NCBI RefSeq assembly: GCF_030865425.1
Contig: NZ_JAVFCB010000008.1
Location: 34,465 to 98,464, forward strand
DNA from: Microbacterium capsulatum
Lineage (GTDB): Bacteria > Actinomycetota > Actinomycetes > Actinomycetales > Microbacteriaceae
DNA length: 64,000 nt
Direction of reading: 5' to 3'
Shown: in pieces, positions 1-8,695 of the stretch
Layout of the letters: each line of letters begins with the position of its first letter
How positions within the stretch are numbered: the first letter of the stretch is position 1
Program-made: the position numbers and the translations under genes
Notes under the pieces: model-generated
Seen by the model: the letters and a program-made list of their open reading frames with translations, nothing else
Database searches by the model: none
Told to the model about the DNA's origin: nothing

Positions 1-76
1 CCCCCCCCCGTCTGGGGGTGGCGCCCCCCCCCCCCCCCGCCCCCGTTTTGGGGGGCGGGTCGCGACCAGCGAACAG
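1..76. repeat. Poly-C tract, G/C hairpin and degenerate family C half-palindrome
   Basis: A run of 15 C (24-38) is followed by a C5-GTTTT-G6 hairpin (about 40-56) and then GTCGCGACCAGCGA (59-72). That last string is the right arm of the family C palindrome seen intact at 42609-42669. The left arm is not recognisable, so this is a half or decayed copy just upstream of the purS promoter. The length of the homopolymer should not be trusted without the reads. Confidence 0.55.
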
Positions 77-113
77 GATCGGGAACCCGGCCGGACCGCG
101 GATTTCCGCACGG

Positions 114-119
114 TAGACT
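114..119 (+). promoter_or_regulatory. -10 box of the purSQ promoter
   Basis: TAGACT fits the TANNNT -10 pattern and puts transcription start near base 126. That is downstream of an in-frame GTG at 121 and upstream of the ATG at 157, so it favours the ATG as the purS start. No clear -35 element is visible. Confidence 0.5.
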
Positions 120-156
120 GGTGCCGCCCCCGCCCGCGCGACTTCCGGAGCCGTTC

Positions 157-401
157 ATGCCCACCATCGTCGTCGACGTCATGCCCAAGTCCGAACTGCT
201 CGACCCGCAGGGGAAGGCCGTCTCGGGCGCCTTCGCCCGCACCGGCGTGACCGCGTTCAGCGACGTCCGCATCGGCAAGCGCTTCGAGCTCACCGTGGAC
301 GGCGAGGTCACCGCCGCCGTCCTGGCCGAGGCCCGCCGGGTCGCCGAAGAGGTCCTCTCCAACTCCGTGATCGAGGACGTCGTGGGCGTCGAGGTCGCGG
401 A

Positions 402-405
<4 letters not shown>
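157..405 (+). CDS. purS: Phosphoribosylformylglycinamidine synthase subunit PurS
   Basis: This is the small structural subunit of the three-part FGAM synthase (PurS-PurQ-PurL), the fourth step of purine synthesis in the cytoplasm. The 82-residue product matches the usual 80-85 and has the family pattern: an N-terminal strand ([20 protein letters not shown]), [16 protein letters not shown] in the middle and a C-terminal helix ending in [10 protein letters not shown]. The ATG at 157 has GGAG seven bases upstream. The longer reading from GTG 121 would add a proline-rich stretch starting before the inferred transcription start, so it is rejected. The gene overlaps purQ by four bases, implying coupled translation. 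purL is not in the window. Confidence 0.93.
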
Positions 406-1109
<704 letters not shown>

Positions 1110-1130
1110 CCCCCACACCAACCTCTTCAT

Positions 1131-1208
1131 CGACGCCCCCTCTGCACGTCGACGCCCCCTCTGGGCGACGTCGCTGCGAGGGGGCATCGACGTTGCGAGG
1201 GGGCGTCG
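1131..1208. repeat. Family E nested palindrome, copy 1 (possible terminator)
   Basis: Outer arms CGACGCCCCCT (1131-1141) and AGGGGGCGTCG (1198-1208) enclose a second pair of the same kind, GTCGACGCCCCCT (from about 1149) and AGGGGGCATCGAC (to about 1192). The same two-level design with related GCCCCCTC arms occurs at 16406-16475. It lies 21 bases after purQ and could work as a terminator. Confidence 0.7.
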
Positions 1209-1316
1209 GCGTTGGGACGGGACGGCACGGCCGACGTGCGACCCGCCCCGGATCCGTTGCGGGCCTCCCCCGCCCGGTCTAGCGTCGTTCTCGTTCGATG
1301 CGGAGCGGAGGATCGC

Positions 1317-1904
1317 ATGGGCCGATTCGTGTACTGGATGAACGTGTCCCTCGATCTGCGGATCGAGGCCGCGCCCGGCGAGGACGGCAGCGGCGACTGG
1401 ATGCGGATCGGCGAGCCGCTGCACAGCGAGTTCAACGCGCGGGCACGCGAGATGGCGCTCATGATCCAGGGGCGGCGCGTGTTCGAGATCATGGAGCGGT
1501 TCTGGCCCGCCGCGCGGGACGACGCCTCGCTCCCGGGATTCCTGCGGGAGTACGGCGCGATCTGGACCGATGCGCCGAAGATCCTCGTGTCGCGCACCCG
1601 CACCGAGGCGCCGTACAACACCCGGGTGATCGGCGAGGACGCGATCGCCCGCCTGTCCGAGGTCCGCGCCTCCACCGAGGGCGCGATCGGGGTCGGCGGA
1701 GCGACCCTCGCGACCGCGCTGCTGCACGCCGGCCTGCTCGACGAGCTGCTGCTGTTCACGCATCCGGTGATCCTCGGATCCGGTCGTGAGCTGTTCGACC
1801 CGCCCGCTCCTGGCGAGCCGGCGCATCGGGTGCAGCTGGACCTGCTCGAGCAGGCGGCGTTCGACGAGGGCGTCACGCTGCACCGTTATGCCGTGCGGCG
1901 GTGA
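1317..1904 (+). CDS. Dihydrofolate reductase / RibD C-terminal family protein
   Basis: This 195-residue protein has the RibD C-terminal (DHFR-like) fold. N-terminal GRFVYWMNVSLDLRI matches the family strand in which a Ser/Thr-Leu-Asp follows 'S'. The C-terminal half carries the NADPH-loop pattern GAIGVGGATLATALLHAGL and then DELLLFTHPVILGSGRELF. Such stand-alone proteins are usually called dihydrofolate reductase family protein; the true substrate is unknown. I chose ATG 1317 because GGAGG lies five bases upstream; an extension back to 1212 would run through palindromic intergenic DNA. It is a single gene, convergent with the DUF1761 gene. Confidence 0.85.
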   Translation: MGRFVYWMNVSLDLRIEAAPGEDGSGDWMRIGEPLHSEFNARAREMALMIQGRRVFEIMERFWPAARDDASLPGFLREYGAIWTDAPKILVSRTRTEAPYNTRVIGEDAIARLSEVRASTEGAIGVGGATLATALLHAGLLDELLLFTHPVILGSGRELFDPPAPGEPAHRVQLDLLEQAAFDEGVTLHRYAVRR

Positions 1905-1949
1905 CGCCTCGAGTGCCGCTCGCGTGCGCCGGAATGCCGCCGCGCGAGT

Positions 1950-2020
1950 TTCGAACTCAGTCGGAGAACGCCGCTCCTGCCCGTGAGAGCCCCGACCCGG
2001 CCGGATCGACTGAGTCCGTC
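1950..2020. repeat. Family B palindrome, copy 1
   Basis: Left arm CGAACTCAGTCGGA (1952-1965) pairs with right arm GGATCGACTGAGTCCG (about 2003-2018) around a loop of roughly 38 bases. It sits between convergent genes. Other copies: 49351-49432, 51640-51715, 54283-54356 and 54422-54494. Confidence 0.75.
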
Positions 2021-2124
2021 ACCCCACGCCGTGCCGCTGAGTCACCACACCGGGCAGCGCGACGTGAGTCCGGGTATCGCACGGATCGGTACGCGCCTCA
2101 CGCTCGGACTGCGAGTGCCGTGGC

Positions 2125-2553
2125 TCAGTGCAACGCCGGCGGCCACACCCCGATGAGCACGGCCATCACGATGACCGTGACGAGCTCGTGCGAGATGTTC
2201 AGCACGGTCAGCGAGCTCGGGCGGCCCTCGAACGCGTCGTGCGTGATGAACCGGGCCGCCGTGAAGCCGAGCCACAGCGTGATCGCGGTCACCAGGGCGG
2301 ACAGGAAGAAGGACCGGCCGTAGAAGTGCCAGGCGATCGCGGACGCACCGGCGAGCACCCACGCCGTGAGGAAGCTCACGATCACGGTCGCGATGATCGC
2401 GAGGACGGGGTTGCCCGCGGGCTTGTCCAGATTCACGCCGGCGAGGCGGGCCCACCGGGCGCCGAGCACGCCGCGGGCGTACCAGATCGTTCCGACGACC
2501 ATGCTCGACGCGGTCGCCAGCAGGACGGCCCAGTAGTTGATCTCGGGAATCAT
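2125..2553 (-). CDS. DUF1761 domain-containing membrane protein
   Basis: This 142-residue integral membrane protein has about four transmembrane helices (roughly 5-25, 50-72, 80-100, 115-135). It opens with INYWAVLLATASSMVVGTIWY, the typical DUF1761 start in which an Asn precedes the first helix, and keeps the conserved GTIWY. Function is unknown for the family. The ATG at 2553 has AGGAG eight bases upstream. A TANNNT sequence (TACCCT, minus strand, 2603-2598) could be its -10. The RDD gene lies upstream on the same strand across a 166-base gap, so it is probably transcribed separately. Confidence 0.82.
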   Translation of the reverse strand: MIPEINYWAVLLATASSMVVGTIWYARGVLGARWARLAGVNLDKPAGNPVLAIIATVIVSFLTAWVLAGASAIAWHFYGRSFFLSALVTAITLWLGFTAARFITHDAFEGRPSSLTVLNISHELVTVIVMAVLIGVWPPALH

Positions 2554-2719
2554 CGTGGTGCTCCTCTCCCCGCTCGCATCCGCGATCCGGTGCGCTCAGG
2601 GTACCGCCGGGGTGCCCCCGCAAGCGGCTTCTTCCGCCGAAACGGTGCGCGCCCGAGCCTCCGCCACGGCGAGGCACACTCGAGCATTCCCCTTTCGGGC
2701 GGGCCTCCCCGATGCGCCA

Positions 2720-3226
2720 CTACTCGATGCGAGGCTGAGGACTCCCGACGGGATCGAGTCCGCGCGACGCGGCGACGTCGATGAATCTGGTCTTGCCGGT
2801 GAACTGCTCCTCCGGATCCGCGCGACGGGCCCGCCCCCAAGGCCCCATTTCGCTGGCGACCAGCAGCACGAGCAGCACGCCCAGCAGGAACGCGAGCCAT
2901 CCCCGGCACCACGGACCGAGCGATCGGCCGCTCGGCACGAGGACCAAGCGGGTGCCGAACGCGAGCCCGCCCAGCGAGCGACCGCCGGCGCTGCACACGC
3001 CATAGCAGAAGGCGAACACCGGCCACACGATCGCTGCCGTGAGCAGCGCCGCTCTCGTGGCATCAAAGTGGACGCGCCATATCGCGACGAAGACGATCCC
3101 GGGCACCATCACGAGCAAGTCGATCCCCAGCACGCCGAGCACGCGCCAGTCGGAAGCCACGACGAGACGGGTGCCGTCGGTCAGCTCGACGGTCGCCCTC
3201 TTTCCGCGTGTCGATCCGCGACTCAC
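2720..3226 (-). CDS. RDD family membrane protein
   Basis: This 168-residue protein has three or four hydrophobic segments (about 27-47, 58-80, 110-128). The RDD signature is visible in modified form: ASDWRVLGVLGIDLLV near the N terminus, and GRSLGGLAFGTRLV before the third helix, which resembles the GQTLGKRLLGLRVV motif of the family. RDD proteins are thought to be membrane transport or scaffold proteins and no specific role can be given. The start codon overlaps the stop of the upstream SDR gene (ATGA), so the two are co-transcribed and probably translationally coupled. Confidence 0.75.
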   Translation of the reverse strand: MSRGSTRGKRATVELTDGTRLVVASDWRVLGVLGIDLLVMVPGIVFVAIWRVHFDATRAALLTAAIVWPVFAFCYGVCSAGGRSLGGLAFGTRLVLVPSGRSLGPWCRGWLAFLLGVLLVLLVASEMGPWGRARRADPEEQFTGKTRFIDVAASRGLDPVGSPQPRIE

Positions 3227-4752
3227 CAGGGGCTGGCCTCGTAGTCCTTGAGGAACACACCGTGCACGTCCTCGCCGGCCTCGCCGCGCACGATCGGGTC
3301 GTACACGCGGGCGGCGCCGTCGACGAGGTCGAGCGGGGCGTGGAAGCCCTCCTCGGCCAGGCGGACCTTCGTGAAGTGCGGGCGCTCGTCGGTGATCCAG
3401 CCGGTGTCGACGGCGGTCATCAGGATCCCGTCGGTCTCCAGCATCTCGCCGGCGCTCGTGCGGGTGAGCATGTTCAGGGCGGCCTTCGCCATGTTCGTGT
3501 GCGGGTGGCCGGGGCCCTTGTACCGGCGGGAGAACTGGCCCTCCATCGCCGAGACGTTCACGATGTGCTTGCGCCGAGCCGGCGAGGCGGCCATCGCGGG
3601 GCGCAGCCGGCTGATGAGCAGGAACGGCGCGGTCGTGTTGCAGAGCTGCACCTCGAGCATCTCGAGCGGATCCACCTGATCCACGCTCTGCACCCAGCTG
3701 TTCACCCGGTTGACGTCCGGCACGAGCCCGCCCGCGTCGATCGCGGTGCCGTCCGCGTGCTTCGCGAGCGACGAGGATCCGGGGGCCATCGCGAGCCGTG
3801 CGAGCTCGTCAGCGGTGAGCGCCTGCCCGCCCTGCTCGGCGATCGTGCCTCCGAGGGACGCGATCGACAGCAGCGGGTGCGCGTCAACGGACGCCTGCAG
3901 CGCCTCGGGGTGCGGGTCGGCGGTGTGTCCGAAGGTCTCCATCTCGGGCAGGGGCCCCGCCGGCAGCGGCTGCAGCTCGGCGTCGACGAGCAGCGAGTAG
4001 GCGCCGGGCGAGCGGCGCACGGTCTGCGCGGCGTTGTTGATGAGGATGTCGAGGGGGCCTTGAGCTGCGACCGAGTCGGCGAGGCCGATCACCTGGGCCG
4101 GATCGCGCAGGTCGATGCCGACGACGCGCAGCCGGTGCAGCCAATCGGCCGAGTCGGGCAGGGCGGCGAAGCGGCGCACCGCGTCGCGCGGGAACCGCGT
4201 GGTGATGGTCGTGTGCGCGCCGTCGCGGAGCAGGCGCAGCGCGATGTGCATGCCGATCTTCGCGCGGCCGCCGGTGAGCAGCGCGCGCTTGCCGGTGAGG
4301 TCGGTGCGGGCGTTGCGCTTGCCGTGGCTGAACCGGGCGCAGTCCGGGCAGAGCTGGTGGTAGAAGGCGTCGACGACCGTGAACGGCTGCTTGCAGATGT
4401 AGCAGTTGCGCGGCTTCAGCAGCTCGCCGGCGATCGGGGCGTCGACGACGCTGCTTGCCAGATCCAGTCCCCGCGTCTCGTCGTCGATCCGGTCCGGGGC
4501 GCCCGTGGCGGTCGCGGCGATGACGGCGCGGTCCGCCGCGGCGATCGCATCGCGGATCTCGCGGCGGCGCACGCGCTTCGCGGCCTTGAACATCGCGGAG
4601 GTCGCGCGGCGCACCGTGATGAAGTCGGGGTGATCCTGGTCGATCTCGTGCAGGGCGGCGAGCACGCGGAGGGTGGTGGCGAGGTCGGCGGGATCGATGC
4701 CGGATCCGCCGGCGTCGCCGAGGTCGGGCTGGTCGGCGGGGCGGTCGGTCAT
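3223..4752 (-). CDS. SDR-family oxidoreductase with internal zinc ribbon
   Basis: This 509-residue protein has three parts: a helical, Asp/Ala/Arg-rich N terminus (1-115), a four-cysteine zinc-ribbon-like insert (CYICKQPF followed 15 residues later by CPDC, about 118-140), and a Rossmann SDR domain starting at TGKRALLTGGRAKIG with NNAAQ and VNVSAMEG. At the position of the catalytic Tyr of YxxxK it reads TNMAK, so the usual proton donor is replaced by Thr. Similar long SDRs are, to my knowledge, found in other actinobacteria without an assigned reaction. I chose ATG 4752 because TAGAAT lies at -13 to -8, giving a leaderless mRNA; the open frame upstream to 4938 is read through a family A palindrome. 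RDD gene downstream, overlapping. Confidence 0.8.
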   Translation of the reverse strand: MTDRPADQPDLGDAGGSGIDPADLATTLRVLAALHEIDQDHPDFITVRRATSAMFKAAKRVRRREIRDAIAAADRAVIAATATGAPDRIDDETRGLDLASSVVDAPIAGELLKPRNCYICKQPFTVVDAFYHQLCPDCARFSHGKRNARTDLTGKRALLTGGRAKIGMHIALRLLRDGAHTTITTRFPRDAVRRFAALPDSADWLHRLRVVGIDLRDPAQVIGLADSVAAQGPLDILINNAAQTVRRSPGAYSLLVDAELQPLPAGPLPEMETFGHTADPHPEALQASVDAHPLLSIASLGGTIAEQGGQALTADELARLAMAPGSSSLAKHADGTAIDAGGLVPDVNRVNSWVQSVDQVDPLEMLEVQLCNTTAPFLLISRLRPAMAASPARRKHIVNVSAMEGQFSRRYKGPGHPHTNMAKAALNMLTRTSAGEMLETDGILMTAVDTGWITDERPHFTKVRLAEEGFHAPLDLVDGAARVYDPIVRGEAGEDVHGVFLKDYEASPW

Positions 4753-4759
4753 TGGGCCG

Positions 4760-4765
4760 ATTCTA
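4760..4765 (-). promoter_or_regulatory. -10 box for leaderless SDR mRNA
   Basis: On the minus strand TAGAAT ends seven bases before the ATG at 4752, with no Shine-Dalgarno sequence between. Transcription would begin at or next to the start codon. Confidence 0.5.
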
Positions 4766-4808
4766 CGCGAGCGACCTGAACGGCCGCCGGTCCGGATCCC
4801 TGCCGCCC

Positions 4809-4927
4809 GGGGTCGTTGAGCGAGGACGCCGAAGGCGACCGAGACGAAACGCGGCGCTTCGGAGAGCTCGCGGGAAACCGCGTTTCGTCTCGCTCCTCGC
4901 TGCGCTCGGTGCTCGCTCAACGACCCC
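4809..4927. repeat. Family A palindrome, copy A1 (intergenic)
   Basis: Outer arms GGGGTCGTTGAGCGAG (4809-4824) and the reverse complement ending CTCAACGACCCC at 4927; inner arms GAGACGAAACGCGG and CCGCGTTTCGTCTCG. It is placed between the stop of one SDR gene (4960) and the promoter of the next (4752). Other copies at 6518, 27235, 29898, 37550, 38410 and 47374. Confidence 0.9.
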
Positions 4928-4959
4928 GAAGGGAGCAACCCCGAGGGGGAGGCGTCGGA

Positions 4960-5718
4960 TCAGGCGATCCCGCCGCCGTCGACGACGAGGGCGGATCCGG
5001 TCACGTACGACGACTCGTCGCTCGCGAGCCAGACCACGGCGGCCGCGATCTCCTCGGGCTCGCCCATGCGGTTGAGGGGGCGGTCGGCGGCCTCGGCGAG
5101 GAAGCCGGCCTGGTCCTGGCCGAGCTGGCGTGCCTCGTCGCGGAGCATGCCGGTGTTCACGTCGCCCGGGTTGACCGAGTTGACCCGGATCCCCTGCGGG
5201 CCGTGGTCGATCGCGAGCGCGCGGGTCATGTTCACGACCGCGCCCTTCGAGGCGCAGTACGAGATCGCCTGACCGCCGCCCTTGAGGCCCCAGCCGGACC
5301 CCGTGTTGACGATGGATCCGCCGCCGTTCCCCGCCATGATCGGCACGACGTGCTTGCACATGAGGAAGATCGCGCGCACGTTCACGCCGAACACGCGGTC
5401 CCACTCCTCGACGCTGGTCTCGACCGCGGTGGTGCGGCGGATGATGCCGGCGTTGTTGAAGACGACGTCGACGCCGCCCAGGCCGTCGACGGTCGTGGCG
5501 ACGACGCGCTCGATGTCGGCCTCGCTCGAGACGTCGGCGGCGATCGCGATCGCGGTGCCGCCCGCGGCGCGGATCTCCTGGGCCACGGCCTCGGCGGCGG
5601 CGGCGTTCAGGTCGACGACCGCGACCGCGGCGCCCTCGGCGGCGAAGGCGAGCGAGGTGGCGCGGCCGATGCCGCCGGCGCCGCCGGTGACGATGGCCTT
5701 CTTGTTCTGCAGACGCAT
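4960..5718 (-). CDS. SDR-family NAD(P)-dependent oxidoreductase
   Basis: This 252-residue classical short-chain dehydrogenase carries the cofactor motif TGGAGGIG (11-18), NNAG (88-91) and the catalytic set Ser141, Tyr154, Lys158 (SYCASKGA). Asp36 after the second strand (AVAVVDLN) suggests NAD rather than NADP. The C terminus GSALVVDGGGIA is typical of the 3-oxoacyl-ACP reductase / glucose dehydrogenase-like subfamily. It is the last gene of the run GH42-gcvPA-gcvPB-COG3199-SDR, 48 bases after the COG3199 stop, with AAGGA seven bases before its ATG. The substrate is unknown. Confidence 0.9.
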   Translation of the reverse strand: MRLQNKKAIVTGGAGGIGRATSLAFAAEGAAVAVVDLNAAAAEAVAQEIRAAGGTAIAIAADVSSEADIERVVATTVDGLGGVDVVFNNAGIIRRTTAVETSVEEWDRVFGVNVRAIFLMCKHVVPIMAGNGGGSIVNTGSGWGLKGGGQAISYCASKGAVVNMTRALAIDHGPQGIRVNSVNPGDVNTGMLRDEARQLGQDQAGFLAEAADRPLNRMGEPEEIAAAVVWLASDESSYVTGSALVVDGGGIA

Positions 5719-5766
5719 GGTGGATTCCTTCGGGGATCGGGTGGAGGGGCTGAGGGATCGGTCGGG

Positions 5767-7050
5767 TCAGACCGAGAGGGATGCTTCGGGTGCGGCGACA
5801 GCGTAGAACGCGGTGGCCTCAGCGCCGGTGATGACGCGGACGTGTCCGGCGAGCGTCGCATCGAGCGCGGGATCGCCGGTGTCGACGAGGAGGGGCCGTC
5901 CGCCGAGATCGACGAGCTTCTGCTCGGGGGCGACGACGAGCAGCGGATCGTCGCCCAGCGCCCGGATCACCCGGGCGGACAACTGCTGGTTGCCGCGGCC
6001 GAGCAGGAAGCCCTGCCCGCCGATCACGGTGACGACGGCCTTCGCCGGACCGGCGGCGACCTGGTCGAGCAGGGTGCGCTCGTCGGCGCCGGCCGCGATC
6101 ACCGCGCCGTCCAGCACGACGTCGACGCCGAGCGGCGTCTTCGCCACGCCGAGCTCGGCGGCGATCCGGGCGGTGGTGCCGCCCGGGCCGAGCAGGTAGC
6201 GCACGCCCGGGCGCATCGCGCCGACGGCCCCGCGCGCGGCGGACGCGACGGCGGCCTCCTCGGTCACCGGGGTCGGCGCCTTGCGCGCCTGGGTGCGGCC
6301 GAGACGCTGCGGGACGCGGAGGGTGCCGTAGAGCACGGGCTCGACACGGGCACGGCGCAGCGCCGCCTCGTCGACGTCGAGCACCTCGCGCTCGGCCGTG
6401 GGGACCGGATCCGATCCCAGCCAGTCGACCGCGAGGGATCCGGCCGCGACCGGGCTGACGGCGAAGACCGGGGAGTACATCTTGACGCCCGCGGGGATGC
6501 CGAGGACCACGATCCCGGTCGTCGAGCGCCCTTCGACAGGCTCAGGGACCGAGCGAGACGAAACGCGGTCGTCTGCGGGGCGCTGCGTTTCGTCTCGGTC
6601 GCCTTCGGCGGCCTCGCTCAACGACCCCGACGAGTCGACTGCCTCGCTCAACGACTCCGAAGAGAACGTGCAGGACGCCAGCCCGCGCACGGCGTCGCGC
6701 AGGGTGCCGTCACCGCCGACGACGAGCACGAGCGACGCCCCCGCGGCGGCGACCGCGGCGACCGCGGCGGCGGTGTCGTCGGCGGTCGTCGGCAGGCCCG
6801 GGGCGAAGACGACCGCCGGAACCAGCCCCGCCGCGGCGACCGCAGCTTCGCCCATGGGCCCCGCCGCCGTCAGGATCCGCTCCCCCGGATGCGAGCGGGC
6901 GATGATCGTCAGCGCCTGCACGGCGCGCTCGTGCGCCCGGGGGACGGAGCCGCGCTCCGCCGCCCGGGCCTGCACGGCCCCGCCGTCGGAGCCGGCGAGG
7001 CCCGCGGGCCCGCCGACTCCGGCGACAGGGTTGACGACCAGTCCGATCAC
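5767..7050 (-). CDS. ATP-NAD kinase-like protein (COG3199/AcoX type) with in-frame palindromic insert
   Basis: This 427-residue protein of the COG3199 family, predicted NAD or small-molecule kinases, begins IGLVVNPVAGVGG and has the diacylglycerol/NAD-kinase glycine motif VVGGDGTLRD near residue 108. About 45 residues after that (LASCTFSSES to RSTTG) are encoded by family A copy A2 (6518-6665) and have no counterpart in the family. Family sequence resumes at IVVLGIPAGVKMYSPVFAVSP, the conserved second motif, so the reading frame survives the insert. Without it the protein would be about 380 residues, near the family norm. The start is GTG 7050, four bases after the gcvPB stop. Confidence 0.85.
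   Translation of the reverse strand: MIGLVVNPVAGVGGPAGLAGSDGGAVQARAAERGSVPRAHERAVQALTIIARSHPGERILTAAGPMGEAAVAAAGLVPAVVFAPGLPTTADDTAAAVAAVAAAGASLVLVVGGDGTLRDAVRGLASCTFSSESLSEAVDSSGSLSEAAEGDRDETQRPADDRVSSRSVPEPVEGRSTTGIVVLGIPAGVKMYSPVFAVSPVAAGSLAVDWLGSDPVPTAEREVLDVDEAALRRARVEPVLYGTLRVPQRLGRTQARKAPTPVTEEAAVASAARGAVGAMRPGVRYLLGPGGTTARIAAELGVAKTPLGVDVVLDGAVIAAGADERTLLDQVAAGPAKAVVTVIGGQGFLLGRGNQQLSARVIRALGDDPLLVVAPEQKLVDLGGRPLLVDTGDPALDATLAGHVRVITGAEATAFYAVAAPEASLSV
6518..6665. repeat. Family A palindrome, copy A2, inside a coding gene
   Basis: GGTCGTCGAGCG at 6518, inner arms GAGACGAAACGCGG (about 6554-6567) and GCGTTTCGTCTCG (about 6585-6597), outer right arm CTCGCTCAACGACCCC ending at 6628, then a partial second right arm CTCGCTCAACGACTCC ending at about 6658. 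It also contains CCTTCGACAGGCTCAGGGAC, seen in a variant form (CCTTCGACGGGCTCAGGGAC) in A4. It lies fully within the 5767-7050 gene and keeps its frame. Confidence 0.9.
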
Positions 7051-7054
7051 GGGA

Positions 7055-8695
7055 TCAGTGCCCCCACACGGCCGGGGCGGGCGCCGCGGTCGAGCCGGGC
7101 AGGCCGCTCGCGATCGCGCCGACAGGCTGCTCGCCGAAGTACTTCCGGCGGTAGGCGCGCCAGGTGATGGCCCAGCGCTCCGGGTCGTCCAGGTCGTCGT
7201 GGTGGGTGTGGTGCACGGTCTGGTTGTGCGGCGCGGTGCGCACGACCTCGGGCGTCTCCCGGGCCTCGCGGGCGACCTCGGCGAGCGCGGCGACGTACTC
7301 GTCGATCTCGGCCTTCGAGTACGACTCGGTCGGCTCGAGCGTGAACGGCTGCGGCACGACGTACGGGTGGTGGCTCGTCCAGTAGTGCATGCCGAAGTCG
7401 CTCAGGCGCACCCCGATCTCCTCCGACGAGATGCCGGTCTCCTGGAACAGCTCCTCCCACGAGTAGCGCACCTGCTCGATCCGGCGACGCCCGGTGGCGT
7501 ACGGGGCCGAGGCCCCGGGGATGTCGGTGACCTTCTTCAGGAGGTAGTTGTTGTTCAGCACCGCGATCTCGGCGGCCGCGAGGAGGCCGTCGGCGCCGAG
7601 CGCCATGATCCACGAGTACGCGCGGACGAGGTTCGGGATCACGCCGTGGAACGGCGCGACGGATCCGATCGACTGCGCACCCGCCTCCGCGACGGAGAAG
7701 GATCCGTCATCCTCCCGCACGATCCGGGGACCGGGTAGGAACGGCGCGAGGGCGGCGCTGACGGCGTTCGCACCGCCGCCGGGGCCGCCGCACGCGTGCG
7801 GGGTGGAGAACGTCTTGTGCAGGTTGAAGTGGCAGACGTCGAAGCCGGCGTCCCGGGCACGGGTGATCCCGAGGATCCCGTTCGCGTTGGCCTGGTCGTA
7901 GGAGGCGAGGGCGCCGACGGCGTGCGCGGCGTCCACCCACTCCCGGATCGCCGGGTTGTAGATCCCGGTGTCCTCGGGGTTGGTGACCATGATCGCGGCG
8001 GTGCGCGGCGACAGCGCGGCCTTCAGCGCCGCCAGGTCCGGGTAGCCCTCGGCGTCCGGGAAGATCGTGATGACCTCGTACCCGGCGGCCTTGGCGGCGG
8101 CGGCGTTGGAGGGGTGGCTGAAGATCGTCGTGATCACCTCGCGGCGCTGCTCCCCCTCGCCGTTGGCCTCGTGGTACGCGCGGATCATCGCGATGTTCGA
8201 CCAGATCGCGGCGGATCCGCCCTGGGTGTGCAGGGACACCTCGTCCATGCCGCTGATCTCCGCGAGCATCCGCTCCAGCCGCCAGACGATCTCGAGGACG
8301 CCCTGTGCGTCGGCCGGATCCTGCAGCGGGTGCATGTCGACCAGCTGCGGCACCGAGATGAGCTGGTCGTTGATCTTCGGCGAGTACTTCATGGTGCAGG
8401 TGCCCTGGCCGATGTCGACGTTGAAGTCGGCGCCGAGGTTCTCCTGCGACAGGCGCAGGTAGTGCTTGAGCACCCGCATCTGGCCCATCTCGGGCAGCTT
8501 CGGCGCGGCGACGCGGCGCAGCGACGCGGGCAGGTCAGCGACGACGTCGCCCACCTGGGCGCGCACGCCGTCCTCGAGCGGGCTGACCAGCACCCCGCGC
8601 TCGCCCGGGGTGGACAGCTCGAAGATGACCGGCTCGTCCCAGCGGGCCTGGTGGAAGCGGCGCAGTGCGGGCTTCGGGGCGACGGGAAGGCTCAT
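7055..8695 (-). CDS. gcvPB: Glycine dehydrogenase (decarboxylating) subunit 2, GcvPB
   Basis: This is the C-terminal, PLP-binding half of the glycine cleavage P protein; it decarboxylates glycine and passes the aminomethyl group to lipoyl-GcvH. The product has 546 residues, longer than the roughly 480-490 usual for GcvPB. The PLP lysine is Lys294 in NLHKTFSTPHACGGPGGG, and the glycine-rich region LHTQGGSAAIWSN (155-167) is also recognisable. The ATG overlaps the gcvPA stop (ATGA). Split P proteins are typical of Firmicutes, archaea and some others, whereas actinobacteria generally use one long gcvP. gcvT and gcvH are not adjacent. Confidence 0.93.
   Translation of the reverse strand: MSLPVAPKPALRRFHQARWDEPVIFELSTPGERGVLVSPLEDGVRAQVGDVVADLPASLRRVAAPKLPEMGQMRVLKHYLRLSQENLGADFNVDIGQGTCTMKYSPKINDQLISVPQLVDMHPLQDPADAQGVLEIVWRLERMLAEISGMDEVSLHTQGGSAAIWSNIAMIRAYHEANGEGEQRREVITTIFSHPSNAAAAKAAGYEVITIFPDAEGYPDLAALKAALSPRTAAIMVTNPEDTGIYNPAIREWVDAAHAVGALASYDQANANGILGITRARDAGFDVCHFNLHKTFSTPHACGGPGGGANAVSAALAPFLPGPRIVREDDGSFSVAEAGAQSIGSVAPFHGVIPNLVRAYSWIMALGADGLLAAAEIAVLNNNYLLKKVTDIPGASAPYATGRRRIEQVRYSWEELFQETGISSEEIGVRLSDFGMHYWTSHHPYVVPQPFTLEPTESYSKAEIDEYVAALAEVAREARETPEVVRTAPHNQTVHHTHHDDLDDPERWAITWRAYRRKYFGEQPVGAIASGLPGSTAAPAPAVWGH

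Noticed and set aside
3208..4779. Long open frames on the strand opposite to real genes (for example plus strand 3208-4779, 4816-7167, 7796-9121)
   Set aside because: In 70% G+C DNA the complement of real genes is often open. These products are Arg/Gly/Val/Ala-rich without motifs, while the opposite strand encodes recognisable proteins.
4753..4938. N-terminal extension of the zinc-ribbon SDR up to 4938
   Set aside because: It would be translated from copy A1, but the -10 box at 4760-4765 lies downstream of it and ATG 4752 has leaderless spacing.
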